Assembly: GCF_014873145.1 (NCBI RefSeq)
Contig: NZ_JADBEK010000001.1
Span: 1,178,001 to 1,242,000, forward strand
DNA length: 64,000 nt
Source: Nonomuraea angiospora
Lineage (GTDB): Bacteria > Actinomycetota > Actinomycetes > Streptosporangiales > Streptosporangiaceae
Reading direction: 5' to 3'
Each line of letters opens with the position of its first letter. Position 1 is the first letter of the stretch. A model generated the notes under the pieces. It made no database searches, was not told where the DNA came from, and saw only the letters and a list, made by a program, of their open reading frames with translations. Below are positions 1-7,194 of the stretch, piece after piece. A program made the position numbers and the translations under genes.

Positions 1-33
1 AGGTCCGCATCGCCCACTGGGACCCGCGGACCT
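1..33. terminator. Inverted repeat, possible terminator
   Basis: AGGTCCGC at 1-8 pairs perfectly with GCGGACCT at 26-33 around a 17-nt loop. It lies just past the 3' end of the minus-strand reductase-hemerythrin gene, so it could end that transcript. There is no T-run. Confidence 0.3.
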
Positions 34-52
34 AGCCACCCGCCGTGCGGGA

Positions 53-874
53 TCAGCCGTTCAGCAGCGGTACGAGGTATTCCTCCTCGTAGTCGAGGTG
101 GGCCTCGACCTCGCGGGTGAGCCGTTCGACCTCCTCCAGCAACGTGCCGGGGGAGAGGTCGTCGTCACGAAGGAGCGTCTGGAGCTCTGCGAGCAGCCGC
201 TGGACGGTCTCGTGCTCGGCGCGCAGCCGGGCCATCACCGGCCCCAGCTCCGGATAGCGCTCCTCCATCGCGGGGAAGACGGCGTCGTCCTCGCGCGTGT
301 GGTGCTCGTGCAGGTTGCCGCACATGGTCAGGCAGTTGACGCGCAGCTGCGCGCCCAGGCGCGGCCCCGACCGGGCGACCTCGATGCGGATGCGGGCCAG
401 CTCCCTGCGGAAGGCGTCGTGAACCAGCTTGAGCGCGTCGCCCAGGCGGCCCGGCGGCGGCCCGTCGAAGATCGGCAGGAGCGCGACCACGGGCAGGACG
501 CGCCCCGCGCTCTCCTGGTAACGCCCCCAGCCGGGGTCGGCCTCCACGGCGCGGGCGAACATCCGCTCGCGCTCCTCGCCCTCCAGGACGACCGCCTTCG
601 CCTGGTAGGTGAAGACGCCGTCCTCCACGGTGACCTGCGGGTTGGCGACCAGATTGTGGTACCAGGCCGGGTGCCGCGGCGCGCCGCCGGCCGAGGCGAT
701 GATCAGGTTGCGCTCGCCGTCGGGCAGGTAGCCGAGCGGCGTCGTGTGGCGCGCGCCCGTGCGCGCCCCGACGGTCGTCAGAAGGAGCAGCCTGGCTCCC
801 TCGAACATGCCGCCGACCTCGCCGCGGTTGGCCCGGAACTCGTCGATGATCTGCTGGTTGAAGTCAATGGGCAT
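53..874 (-). CDS. Deazaflavin-dependent nitroreductase fused to a hemerythrin (HHE) domain
   Basis: A 273-residue two-domain protein. Residues 1 to about 130 resemble the Ddn-type family, which uses the deazaflavin F420: it has the TTVGARTGARHTTPLGY region and the PAWYHNLVANPQV motif typical of these small split-barrel reductases. Residues about 145-270 form a hemerythrin-like four-helix bundle, with candidate metal ligands H152, H189/H192, H221, H259 and E264. Such bundles bind a di-iron centre that senses or carries oxygen or NO. The two domains are normally separate, so the fusion suggests a redox or nitrosative-stress enzyme; this is inference. It is monocistronic, and the ATG at 874 is the natural start for the Ddn N-terminus. 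Confidence 0.85.
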   Translation of the reverse strand: MPIDFNQQIIDEFRANRGEVGGMFEGARLLLLTTVGARTGARHTTPLGYLPDGERNLIIASAGGAPRHPAWYHNLVANPQVTVEDGVFTYQAKAVVLEGEERERMFARAVEADPGWGRYQESAGRVLPVVALLPIFDGPPPGRLGDALKLVHDAFRRELARIRIEVARSGPRLGAQLRVNCLTMCGNLHEHHTREDDAVFPAMEERYPELGPVMARLRAEHETVQRLLAELQTLLRDDDLSPGTLLEEVERLTREVEAHLDYEEEYLVPLLNG

Positions 875-1115
875 GCGTGTGTTCGCTCCAAAGCGGGATG
901 GGTTCTTCGATGACCTGGGAAACCCGTCAGAGCACGCCGGAACGACGTGCGCGGGTCAGCTGCGTTCAGGCAAGCCCAGCGATGTGAGAAGTCATCGGCC
1001 TCATCCCCTTTGGTTTCGGCGCCTCCATGCCGCCGCCGTCCGCACGGCCGGCGTCACGCGACGCGACGGCCATTACACGTTGATCCGCGACGGATGTCAA
1101 CTCGCCCGGGAGAAG

Positions 1116-1197
1116 TGCGCGAGGACGGAGTCGAACCGCCACAGCCGAGGCGTCCGGTTTACAGCCGGGTGGGCTCACCAACGTGCCCAGCTCGCGC
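1116..1197 (-). tRNA. tRNA-Tyr (GTA)
   Basis: It folds fully: acceptor GCGCGAG/CTCGCGC, D-stem GGGC/GCCC, anticodon loop CTGTAAA (anticodon at 1160-1162), a 12-nt variable arm as expected for bacterial tRNA-Tyr, T-stem GGCGG/CCGTC with loop TTCGACT, and discriminator A. No CCA is encoded. The top anticodon-stem pair is a C-A mismatch. It is the 3'-most of four clustered minus-strand tRNA genes. Confidence 0.85.
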
Positions 1198-1236
1198 ATT
1201 GCCGATGGATTATCGGGGCCAGGAAATGGCAGGCCG

Positions 1237-1309
1237 TACCCCGTACCGGACTCGAACCGGCGATTTCCCGGGTGAAAGCCGGGCGTCCTGACCGCTGGAC
1301 CAACGGGGC
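1237..1309 (-). tRNA. tRNA-Glu (TTC)
   Basis: A standard 73-nt cloverleaf: acceptor GCCCCGT/ACGGGGT (first pair G-T, as in other actinobacterial tRNA-Glu), D-stem GTCC/GGAC, anticodon stem CCCGG/CCGGG around CTTTCAC (anticodon at 1274-1276), T-stem GCCGG/CCGGT with loop TTCGAGT, discriminator A, no CCA. It lies 39 nt upstream of tRNA-Tyr in the direction of transcription. Confidence 0.88.
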
Positions 1310-1322
1310 CTTTCTACTTACG

Positions 1323-1395
1323 TACGTCCGGCGGGATTCGAACCCGCACCGTCCGGTTCCTTAGACCGGTGCCTCTGCCATTGGGCTACGGACGT
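1323..1395 (-). tRNA. Class I tRNA with anticodon AAG (leucine codon CTT; identity unclear)
   Basis: It folds as a 73-nt class I tRNA: acceptor ACGTCCG/CGGACGT, D-arm with the GG pair, anticodon stem CCGGT/ACCGG around loop CTAAGGA (anticodon at 1360-1362), 5-nt variable loop, T-stem GCGGG/CCCGC with loop TTCGAAT, discriminator A, no CCA. By codon table AAG would be leucine, but bacterial tRNA-Leu has a long variable arm and this molecule does not. A34 is also rare in bacteria outside tRNA-Arg. It may be a divergent decoding tRNA or one charged with another amino acid. Confidence 0.7.
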
Positions 1396-1408
1396 GCCGG
1401 CGCTTTCG

Positions 1409-1479
1409 TGGACCGACAGGATCTCGAAACCTGAACTCCTGCTTGCAAGGCAGGTGTGATGCCTTTTCACCATCAGCCC
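1409..1479 (-). tRNA. Atypical tRNA-Ala (TGC)
   Basis: A 71-nt cloverleaf: acceptor GGGCTGA/TCGGTCC, D-stem GTGA/TCAC, anticodon stem CCTGC/GCAGG around CTTGCAA (anticodon at 1445-1447), 4-nt variable loop, T-arm CAGGT/TCCTG. The G3-T70 wobble, the main alanine identity element, is present, which supports alanine. The usually invariant G53-C61 pair is a T-T mismatch, and the body differs from ordinary actinobacterial tRNA-Ala, so reduced function is possible. It is first in the cluster in transcription order. Confidence 0.65.
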
Positions 1480-1487
1480 AAAGAGAA

Positions 1488-1516
1488 AGGCCGCCCGGTG
1501 GATTGCCCGGCGGCCT
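1488..1516 (-). terminator. GC-rich hairpin upstream of the tRNA cluster
   Basis: AGGCCGCC at 1488-1495 pairs with GGCGGCCT at 1509-1516 around a 13-nt loop. Read on the minus strand it is followed by a pyrimidine run (TTCTCTTT) immediately before the Ala tRNA. It could terminate an upstream minus-strand transcript or act as a leader hairpin. Confidence 0.35.
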
Positions 1517-1703
1517 CTGGAGGATCCCCGAAGGGGATTATCCAGAAGCCCGCCCGGCCGCCGCGAGCGCGCCGCCGTACGCCGCGCCCCGGCGATAGTG
1601 GCGTTCGGCTGCGAATCGCATGGGAGGCCTTTCCTTTCGTTCTTCCGACGAACCCGACAGTAGCCGGTGCGCCTCTACGCGTGCCATTGATTTATGGTGG
1701 AGC

Positions 1704-2456
1704 ATGCGGATCGGAGAGCTCGCCGCGCTGCTCGGGGTGTCCACCCGGACGGTGCGCTACTACCACCAGCAAGGCATCCTGCCGGAGCCGCCGCGCCTGG
1801 CCAACGGCTACCGCGAGTACGGCATGCGCGACGCGATCGCCCTGGCCCGCGTGCGGCGCCTGGTGGAGCTCGGGCTGAGCCTGGAGGAGGCGCGGGACGT
1901 CATCGCCGACGACCGCTCCCGCGAGCTGTCCGACCTCCTCGCCGAGATCGACGCGGACCTGGCCCGCCAGGAGCACGAGATCCAGCTGCGCCGCCGGCGG
2001 CTGGCCGAGGTGCTCAAGCAGGCCGAGGCTGGGTCGCTGGGCCCCGACGACACCTCTTCGCCCGATCTGCTGGCGTTCCTGCGCACGGTGGAGCTGCCGG
2101 CCTCGAAGGCGGCGGCCTGGGACCGCGATCTGCTGGTGCTGATGGACAGCATGGCGACGAGCGGCGATCGGAAGCAGGCGTTCGCGATGTTCGACGCGCT
2201 GGCCGCCGACCCCGAGATGACGGCGCGCGGCCACGACTTCTACCGCAGGCTCGACGCGCTGGCCGACGCCTCGCCGGACGATCCCCGGGTGGGGCCGCTG
2301 GCGGAGTCGCTGGCCGACTACAGCGTGGTGCACCTGCTGGCCGGCTCGGGCCCGCCCGACTGGGACCCGGCCGCGGTCGAGCCGTTCCTCGACGGGCTGG
2401 CCCCCGCGCAGGCCGAGGTCGTACGGCAGGCGATGCGGATCATGGCGCGCCGGTGA
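1704..2456 (+). CDS. MerR family transcriptional regulator
   Basis: About 250 residues. Residues 1-70 are a canonical MerR winged helix: MRIGELAALLGVSTRTVRYY, then the wing with NGYREY, then the LxLEEAR helix. A dimerisation coiled coil rich in Arg, Glu and Gln follows at about 75-115. The C-terminal 120 residues have no cysteine cluster or known effector domain, so a metal sensor is unlikely and the ligand is unknown. I chose the ATG at 1704 because MerR proteins begin almost exactly at this motif; the frame stays open further upstream without similarity. The 3' end overlaps the convergent TetR gene by 17 nt. No target gene is obvious next to it. Confidence 0.88.
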   Translation: MRIGELAALLGVSTRTVRYYHQQGILPEPPRLANGYREYGMRDAIALARVRRLVELGLSLEEARDVIADDRSRELSDLLAEIDADLARQEHEIQLRRRRLAEVLKQAEAGSLGPDDTSSPDLLAFLRTVELPASKAAAWDRDLLVLMDSMATSGDRKQAFAMFDALAADPEMTARGHDFYRRLDALADASPDDPRVGPLAESLADYSVVHLLAGSGPPDWDPAAVEPFLDGLAPAQAEVVRQAMRIMARR

Positions 2457-3126
2457 CGTGCGGGGCGACCCCGTCGAGCACCCAGTCGAGACCTTCGTCG
2501 AAGTCGGGCTGGACGTCCTCGCCCGCGACGAATTTGGCCACCTCCGGGTAGCGGCCGGTGGCCAGCATCCGGGTGAGGTACGGGCCGACGGTGCTCCGCC
2601 ACTCCTGCTCGTCCAGGCCGCTGGCGCGCTCGACCCGCAGTTCGGTGATCTCGCGGCGGACCGCGCCCATCACGTACGCGTTCACGGTGCTGACGACCCG
2701 CAGCGTCGCGGTGACCGGCACGTCCTTCAGCGCGGTCAGGGAGGTCTCCAGGTAGGCCAGCGCGTTGGGCCCCAGCTGCGGCCGCCCGCCCAGCAGGTCG
2801 GCGAACCACTCGTGACGCAGTGCCGCCTGCCTCATGCGCCGGGCGAGCTCCCGCAGCGCCGCCCGCCAGTCGCCGCCGGGCGGCTCTGACGGGACGACCT
2901 CGCCGTACACCTCGTCCACCATGAGGTCCAGCAGCTCTTCCTTGGTGGACAGGTAGCCGTACAGGCGCATGGGGCCCGCGTCGAGCGCGGCGGCGACCTT
3001 GCGCAGCGACACCGCGTCGAGCCCCTCGCGGTCGGCGAGGTCGATGGCCGCGCGCACGATCCGCTCCCTGCTCAGCGGGCTCGGCGTGGGCCTGCTCGGC
3101 GGCTCTGGCCGCTCCCAGACGAGCAT
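2440..3126 (-). CDS. TetR family repressor of the adjacent FAD monooxygenase
   Basis: 228 residues with the helix-turn-helix at about 22-65 (RERIVRAAIDLADREGLDAV, then SLRKVAA, then MRLYGYLSTKEEL) and a TetR-type ligand-binding C-terminal half. A very strong ribosome site (AAGGAGGTGAG) sits just before the ATG. It is divergent from the FAD monooxygenase at 3213, with a dyad operator between them, the tetR/tetX-like arrangement in which a drug or aromatic ligand releases the repressor. A truncated paralogue with near-identical residues over the first 80 positions lies at about 55.8 kb beside a second monooxygenase. The ligand is unknown. Confidence 0.9.
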   Translation of the reverse strand: MLVWERPEPPSRPTPSPLSRERIVRAAIDLADREGLDAVSLRKVAAALDAGPMRLYGYLSTKEELLDLMVDEVYGEVVPSEPPGGDWRAALRELARRMRQAALRHEWFADLLGGRPQLGPNALAYLETSLTALKDVPVTATLRVVSTVNAYVMGAVRREITELRVERASGLDEQEWRSTVGPYLTRMLATGRYPEVAKFVAGEDVQPDFDEGLDWVLDGVAPHVTGAP

Positions 3127-3167
3127 GGGCTCACCTCCTTGAGGAACGAGGGTACACCGTCTATGGT

Positions 3168-3199
3168 CGATACACTGTATTGAACAATACGCTGTATCG
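3168..3199. promoter_or_regulatory. TetR operator between repressor and monooxygenase genes
   Basis: Two 14-bp arms, CGATACACTGTATT at 3168-3181 and AATACGCTGTATCG at 3186-3199, are inverted repeats matching at 12 of 14 positions around GAAC. The dyad lies just upstream of both divergent genes. The left arm is repeated exactly at 55711-55724 in front of the paralogous monooxygenase, which strongly supports it as the binding site. Confidence 0.75.
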
Positions 3200-3212
3200 A
3201 AGGGATCCAGTC

Positions 3213-4289
3213 ATGACCTCTCCCCGCGTCGCCGTCGTCGGAGCCGGGCTCGGCGGCCTCACCCTGGCCCGCGTCCTGCAGGTCCACGGCCTGCCCGTCA
3301 CCGTCTTCGAACGCGAGCCGTCACCCGATTCCCGCTCCCAAGGCGGCACCCTCGACCTGCACGTGGGCTCCGGGCAGACCGCGCTGGCCAAGGCCGGGCT
3401 GCTCGACGAGTTCCGCGCGCTGGCCCGGCCGGAAGGGCAGGAGAGACGGATCCTCGACGAGGAAGGGACCCTGCTCCAGCACGAGCAGCCCGCCGACGGC
3501 GACGAGAGCATGCCGGAGATCGACCGGGGGCAGCTGCGCGGCCTGCTCATCGGCTCGCTCGCCGACGGCACCGTCCGCTGGGGTCAGGGCGTGGAGGGGG
3601 CCGCCGGGCGGAGCGTGCTCTTCCGCGACGGCTCCAGCGAGGAGTTCGACCTGGTCGTGGGCGCTGACGGCGCCTGGTCCCGGGTGCGTCCCAGCCTGTC
3701 GGAGGTGACGCCCGCCTACACCGGCGTCAGCTTCATCGAGACCGGATTCGAGGAGGCCCGACACCCCGAGCTGGCGCGCCTGGTCGGCAACGGCTCCATG
3801 TCGGCCTACGGCCCCAACAAGGCCGTGCTCGCCCAGCGCAACAGCAACGGCCGCATCCGCGTCTACGCCGCCTACCGCGGTCCTCATGACCTGCCCGTCT
3901 CCGAGGTGCTGGCGATGTTCGACGGCTGGGCGGAGAGCGTGCGCGCGCTCCTGCTGGAGGCCGACGAGCCGTTCGAGTCGCGCCCGCTGTTCGCGCTGCC
4001 CGTCGGTCACTCCTGGCCGCACACCCCGGGCCGCACGCTGGTCGGCGACGCCGCCCACCTCATGCCGCCGCTGGGCGTGGGCGCCAACCTCGCCATGCTC
4101 GACGGCGCCGAGCTGGCCGACGCCCTGGCCGCCGAGCCCGACGTGGACGCGGCGGTCCGCGCCTACGAGAGCGCCATGTTCCCCCGCGCCGCGCGCCTGG
4201 GCCGCTTCGCCACCGACGGCCTCGACGCCCTCTTCTCCCCGGAAGGCGTCAAGGGGGCCCTGCGGCTCTTCGGCGAGCTCACCGGCTGA
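3213..4289 (+). CDS. FAD-dependent monooxygenase, TetX-like
   Basis: A 358-residue class A flavoprotein monooxygenase. An N-terminal Rossmann motif (VAVVGAGLGGLTLARVL, residues 6-22) binds the FAD ADP moiety, the DG motif GADGAWSRVRP is central, and the GD motif LVGDAAHLMPPLGVGANLAM lies near residue 275. The family hydroxylates aromatic or polyketide substrates with NADPH and oxygen; TetX, which inactivates tetracycline, is a known member. ATG 3213 has the ribosome site AAGGGA 8 nt upstream. It is controlled by the divergent TetR gene. The substrate cannot be told from sequence. It ends inside the convergent LysR gene by 11 nt. Confidence 0.9.
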   Translation: MTSPRVAVVGAGLGGLTLARVLQVHGLPVTVFEREPSPDSRSQGGTLDLHVGSGQTALAKAGLLDEFRALARPEGQERRILDEEGTLLQHEQPADGDESMPEIDRGQLRGLLIGSLADGTVRWGQGVEGAAGRSVLFRDGSSEEFDLVVGADGAWSRVRPSLSEVTPAYTGVSFIETGFEEARHPELARLVGNGSMSAYGPNKAVLAQRNSNGRIRVYAAYRGPHDLPVSEVLAMFDGWAESVRALLLEADEPFESRPLFALPVGHSWPHTPGRTLVGDAAHLMPPLGVGANLAMLDGAELADALAAEPDVDAAVRAYESAMFPRAARLGRFATDGLDALFSPEGVKGALRLFGELTG

Positions 4290-5190
4290 CCGCTGCGGAC
4301 GAAAGGGAGGGGAAGGCCCCGAAGGCCTGCCGGCCGCGGGCCAGGAGCTCCCGTACGGCCGGGCCGTGGCCGGTGCGCCAGACCAGCGCCAGCAGGGCGG
4401 GCGCCTCGACGTCGGCGATGGTGCGGGCGACGAGCCGGTCGCCGTGGCGGGCGGCCATGGAGTCGCTGAGGACGCCGACGGCGACGCCGCGGGCGGCGAG
4501 GTCGGCGATGGCGTCGGCGGCACTGGCCTGCAGGGCGATCACGGGCCTGCGCCCCTGCGCGGCGCAGGCCCGCTCGAACACCGCGCGCAGCCCCGTGCCG
4601 GGCGGCATGCACACGATCGGGTACGCCTCCAGGTCGCGCAGGCCGACCTCGGGCAGCTCGGCCAGGGGGTGGCCGGGCGGGACGGTCACGACGAGGCGCT
4701 CGCGGACGATCGTGAGCGCCTCCAGCCCCTCGAGGGCGTCGGTGGCCGTGCCCACCAGGGCCAGGTCGATCGTGCCCGCGCGGACCCCGTCGATGAGCCG
4801 GTCCGAGTTGTCCTCCAGCAGGGAGAGCTCCACGCCGGGATGCGCCCGGTGGAAGGCGGCGAGCGCGTCGAACAGCGGCGTGACCGTGCAGCCGATCACC
4901 ATCCCGACCGTGAGCCGCCCCCGGATCAGGTCGGTCACCTCGCCCACCGCCTCGCCGACTGCCCCCGCCGCCGCGAGCGCGGCCCGGGCGTGCTCCAGCG
5001 CCGCCCGGCCCGCGACGGTCAGCGTGGCGGTGCGGCCCGAGCGGTCGAACAGCTCGGCGCCGAGCTCGCGTTCGAGCTGGCGGATCTGGGCGCTGACGCC
5101 GGACTGGCTGATGTGCACCCGCTCGGCGGCCCGGGTGAAGTTCTGCTCCTCGGCGACCGCCACGAAGTACTCCAGCTGCCTGAGTTCCAT
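4279..5190 (-). CDS. LysR family transcriptional regulator
   Basis: 303 residues. The N-terminal winged helix-turn-helix (MELRQLEYFVAVAEEQNFTR, then AAERVHISQSGVSAQIRQLE) is textbook LysR. Residues about 90-290 form the periplasmic-binding-protein-like effector domain (RGRLTVGMVIGCTVTPLFDAL, then LLEDNSDRLIDGV). No ribosome site is visible before the ATG, so the message may be leaderless. It is divergent from the small SnoaL-like gene at 5262, which is the likely target because LysR regulators usually control the gene facing them. The inducer is unknown. Confidence 0.9.
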   Translation of the reverse strand: MELRQLEYFVAVAEEQNFTRAAERVHISQSGVSAQIRQLERELGAELFDRSGRTATLTVAGRAALEHARAALAAAGAVGEAVGEVTDLIRGRLTVGMVIGCTVTPLFDALAAFHRAHPGVELSLLEDNSDRLIDGVRAGTIDLALVGTATDALEGLEALTIVRERLVVTVPPGHPLAELPEVGLRDLEAYPIVCMPPGTGLRAVFERACAAQGRRPVIALQASAADAIADLAARGVAVGVLSDSMAARHGDRLVARTIADVEAPALLALVWRTGHGPAVRELLARGRQAFGAFPSLSSAAVSR

Positions 5191-5195
5191 AACTG

Positions 5196-5239
5196 TAGAT
5201 TCTAGCTTCCATGAGAACCATCTGTTGGACTTCTGATGG
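5196..5239. promoter_or_regulatory. Candidate LysR binding region
   Basis: The 71-bp gap between divergent genes holds TAGATTCTA (5196-5204, a perfect dyad around one base) and CCATC/GATGG arms at 5218-5222 and 5235-5239. Paired recognition and activation sites of this sort are usual for LysR proteins; the assignment is inferred from position. Confidence 0.4.
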
Positions 5240-5261
5240 GCGGCCCGGCAGGGTGGAACCC

Positions 5262-5627
5262 ATGACGGAATACGAGAAGGCCATGCGGCCGGAGGACATC
5301 ACCCGCCTGTTCGTCGAGCGGTCCAACGCCGGTGACGCGGCCGGGGTGGCGGCGCTGTACGAGGAGGACGCGGTGCTGGCCTACCCGCCCGGCAGCCAGA
5401 CGGTGGGCCGGGAGGCGATCCGCGAGCTGTGGGAGAAGGTGCTGGCCGGTCGGCCGCACTTCGAGCCGGAGCAGCCGCTGCCGACGTTGATCCACGGCGA
5501 CCTCGCGCTCACCTCCACCCCGCCGAGGGACGGGGCCGGGGCGCGAGCCCAGGTCGTACGCCGCCAGCCGGACGGGAGCTGGCTGCGCGTGATCGACCAG
5601 CCCGAGTTCGTCCCGCCCACCCCCTGA
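5262..5627 (+). CDS. SnoaL-like/NTF2-fold protein (DUF4440 type)
   Basis: 121 residues from ATG 5262, which has a GGTGG ribosome site upstream; an ATG at 5211 would add 17 residues unlike the family. The sequence (ITRLFVERSNAGDAAGVAAL, YEEDAVLAYPPGSQTVGREA, IRELWEKVLAG) is typical of small alpha+beta-barrel proteins of the NTF2/SnoaL superfamily. Members are isomerases, hydrolases or ligand-binding proteins, and many have no known activity. Divergence from the LysR gene suggests regulation by it. Confidence 0.75.
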   Translation: MTEYEKAMRPEDITRLFVERSNAGDAAGVAALYEEDAVLAYPPGSQTVGREAIRELWEKVLAGRPHFEPEQPLPTLIHGDLALTSTPPRDGAGARAQVVRRQPDGSWLRVIDQPEFVPPTP

Positions 5628-5672
5628 AAAACGGGTCGCCGGGCAGGGCGGGGGCCGACTACGGTCGCGTGG

Positions 5673-6743
5673 ATGAGCGATGATCGTCTGCCCCTGCTGT
5701 GGCTCTGCGGTCCTTCGGGCGTCGGCAAGTCGACGGTCGGCTGGGAGGTGTTCAACCAGCTCAGCCGGAGCGGCGTCAGGACGGCGTTCGTCGACGGCGA
5801 CCAGATCAGCATGTGCCACCCGCTCCCCGAGGGCGGCACCCACCCCGTACGGGCGCGCCACCTGGCGGCGATGTGGCCCAACTTCCGCAGGGAAGGCGCC
5901 CAGTGCGTGGTCCTGTCCGGCTTCGTCTTCACCGACGAAGAGGTCCGCCAGTACACCCGCCTGCTCCCGGACGCCGCGCTGACGCTGTGCCGGCTGCGGG
6001 TCGGCCCCGCCGAGCTCAAGGAGCGCTTCCTGACCAGGGGCTGGCGTCCCGACCTGGTCGAGCAGGCCATCGCGGACGCGGAGGCCCTGGAGCGTACGGA
6101 CTTCGCCGACGTGTGCGTGGACACCGACGGGCTCTCGATCGAGGAGGCGGCCAGGACGGTCCTCGCCCACGCCGGGGGATGGCCGCTCGCCGGGGTGCCG
6201 GTGCTCTGGTTCTCCGGCGCGACCGCCGTCGGCAAGTCCACGGTCGCGTACGAGGTCTTCTCGCGCCTCATCAGGAGCGGCGTCCCGGCCGCCTACGTCG
6301 ATCTCAAGCAGATCGGCGTGCTGCGTCCCGTCACCGACGACGCCCAGCGGCTGAGAGCGGGCAACCTGGCCGCCCTGTGGTCCGGCTACCGGGCCGCCGG
6401 GGCCCGCTGCCTGATCGTCTCCGGCGACGCCGGCCTCGACACCTACGCGGGCTCCCTCCCCGGAGCCGCGCTGACGGTGTGCCGCCTGCACGCCGGACCC
6501 GGCACGCTGGCCGAACGGGTGATGCTGCGCGGGCAGGGCGGAGGGCCGGCGATCCCCGGCGACGAGCTGAAGGGGCTGGATCCCGGAGCCCTGCGGCGGG
6601 CCGCAGAACGGGCGGCCCGCGAGGCCGAGGCGCTGGAGCACGCCGGCGCGGGCGACCTCCGCCTCGACACCGACGGCCGGTCGGCGGCGGAGCTGGCCGA
6701 AGAGGTGCTGGCCGCCTGGCCCGGCCGTCCCGCCGACGCGTGA
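5673..6743 (+). CDS. Tandem-duplicated P-loop kinase-like protein
   Basis: 356 residues made of two homologous halves. Each starts with a Walker A loop: GPSGVGKST at 13-21 and GATAVGKST at 182-190. Each continues with matching motifs: SGVRTAFVDGDQI versus SGVPAAYVDLKQI; RARHLAAMWPNFRREGAQCVV versus RAGNLAALWSGYRAAGARCLI; and LTLCRLRVGPAELKERFL versus LTVCRLHAGPGTLAERVM. Each ends with a DTDG motif (VCVDTDGLS and LRLDTDGRS). The fold resembles small nucleotide kinases of the adenylylsulfate/gluconate kinase type, but no substrate motif is recognisable. The acid in FVDGDQ is replaced by lysine (YVDLKQ) in the second half, so the halves may have diverged. It converges on the conservon; a link is not shown. 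Confidence 0.7.
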   Translation: MSDDRLPLLWLCGPSGVGKSTVGWEVFNQLSRSGVRTAFVDGDQISMCHPLPEGGTHPVRARHLAAMWPNFRREGAQCVVLSGFVFTDEEVRQYTRLLPDAALTLCRLRVGPAELKERFLTRGWRPDLVEQAIADAEALERTDFADVCVDTDGLSIEEAARTVLAHAGGWPLAGVPVLWFSGATAVGKSTVAYEVFSRLIRSGVPAAYVDLKQIGVLRPVTDDAQRLRAGNLAALWSGYRAAGARCLIVSGDAGLDTYAGSLPGAALTVCRLHAGPGTLAERVMLRGQGGGPAIPGDELKGLDPGALRRAAERAAREAEALEHAGAGDLRLDTDGRSAAELAEEVLAAWPGRPADA

Positions 6744-6792
6744 GGCGGCGCATGGGCGTGCGGGCGTGTGAGGTGGCGGGCGGGCGCGGGGT

Positions 6793-7188
6793 TCAGAGCC
6801 GCTGCAGCCCGCTGAGCACCCGTTCCAGCAGGCCGGCCTCCGGCCGCCCGCCGGTCAGGCGCGGGTGGTACAGGTGCAGCAGCCCCTCGGCCGCCATGTC
6901 GGCGATCAGCACGCGGGCGACCCCGAGCGGAATCTGCAGCACCGCCGCCACCTCAGCCACCGAGCGGACCTGCCGGCACAGCTCGCTGATGGCGGCGTAC
7001 TCGGGCGTGATCAGGGCGAAGGTGTGCGGCGGCGCGTCGGCGGAGCACACCAGGGCCTCCATCGCCAGCTTGATGCGCGGCGCCGTGCGCCCGCCGGTGA
7101 CGGCGTAAGGCCGGACCGGCGAATCCTGGTCCTGCTCGTCGGGGTCGGGCGGCGGCCGCCAGCCGCCGCCCCAGGGCGGGTCGGTCAT
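6793..7188 (-). CDS. cvnC: DUF742 protein, conservon component CvnC
   Basis: 131 residues. A proline/aspartate-rich head (residues 1-25) is followed by a DUF742 winged-helix-like domain: VRPYAVTGGRTAP at 25-37, then ISELCRQVRSVAEVAAVLQ and IPLGVARVLIADMAAEGLL. In Streptomyces conservons this protein works with a sensor-kinase-like protein (CvnA), a roadblock protein (CvnB) and a GTPase (CvnD) as a membrane-bound switch. It starts 6 nt after cvnB ends. No cvnD follows: the next gene is convergent and unrelated. Confidence 0.88.
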   Translation of the reverse strand: MTDPPWGGGWRPPPDPDEQDQDSPVRPYAVTGGRTAPRIKLAMEALVCSADAPPHTFALITPEYAAISELCRQVRSVAEVAAVLQIPLGVARVLIADMAAEGLLHLYHPRLTGGRPEAGLLERVLSGLQRL

Positions 7189-7194
7189 GCCCGC

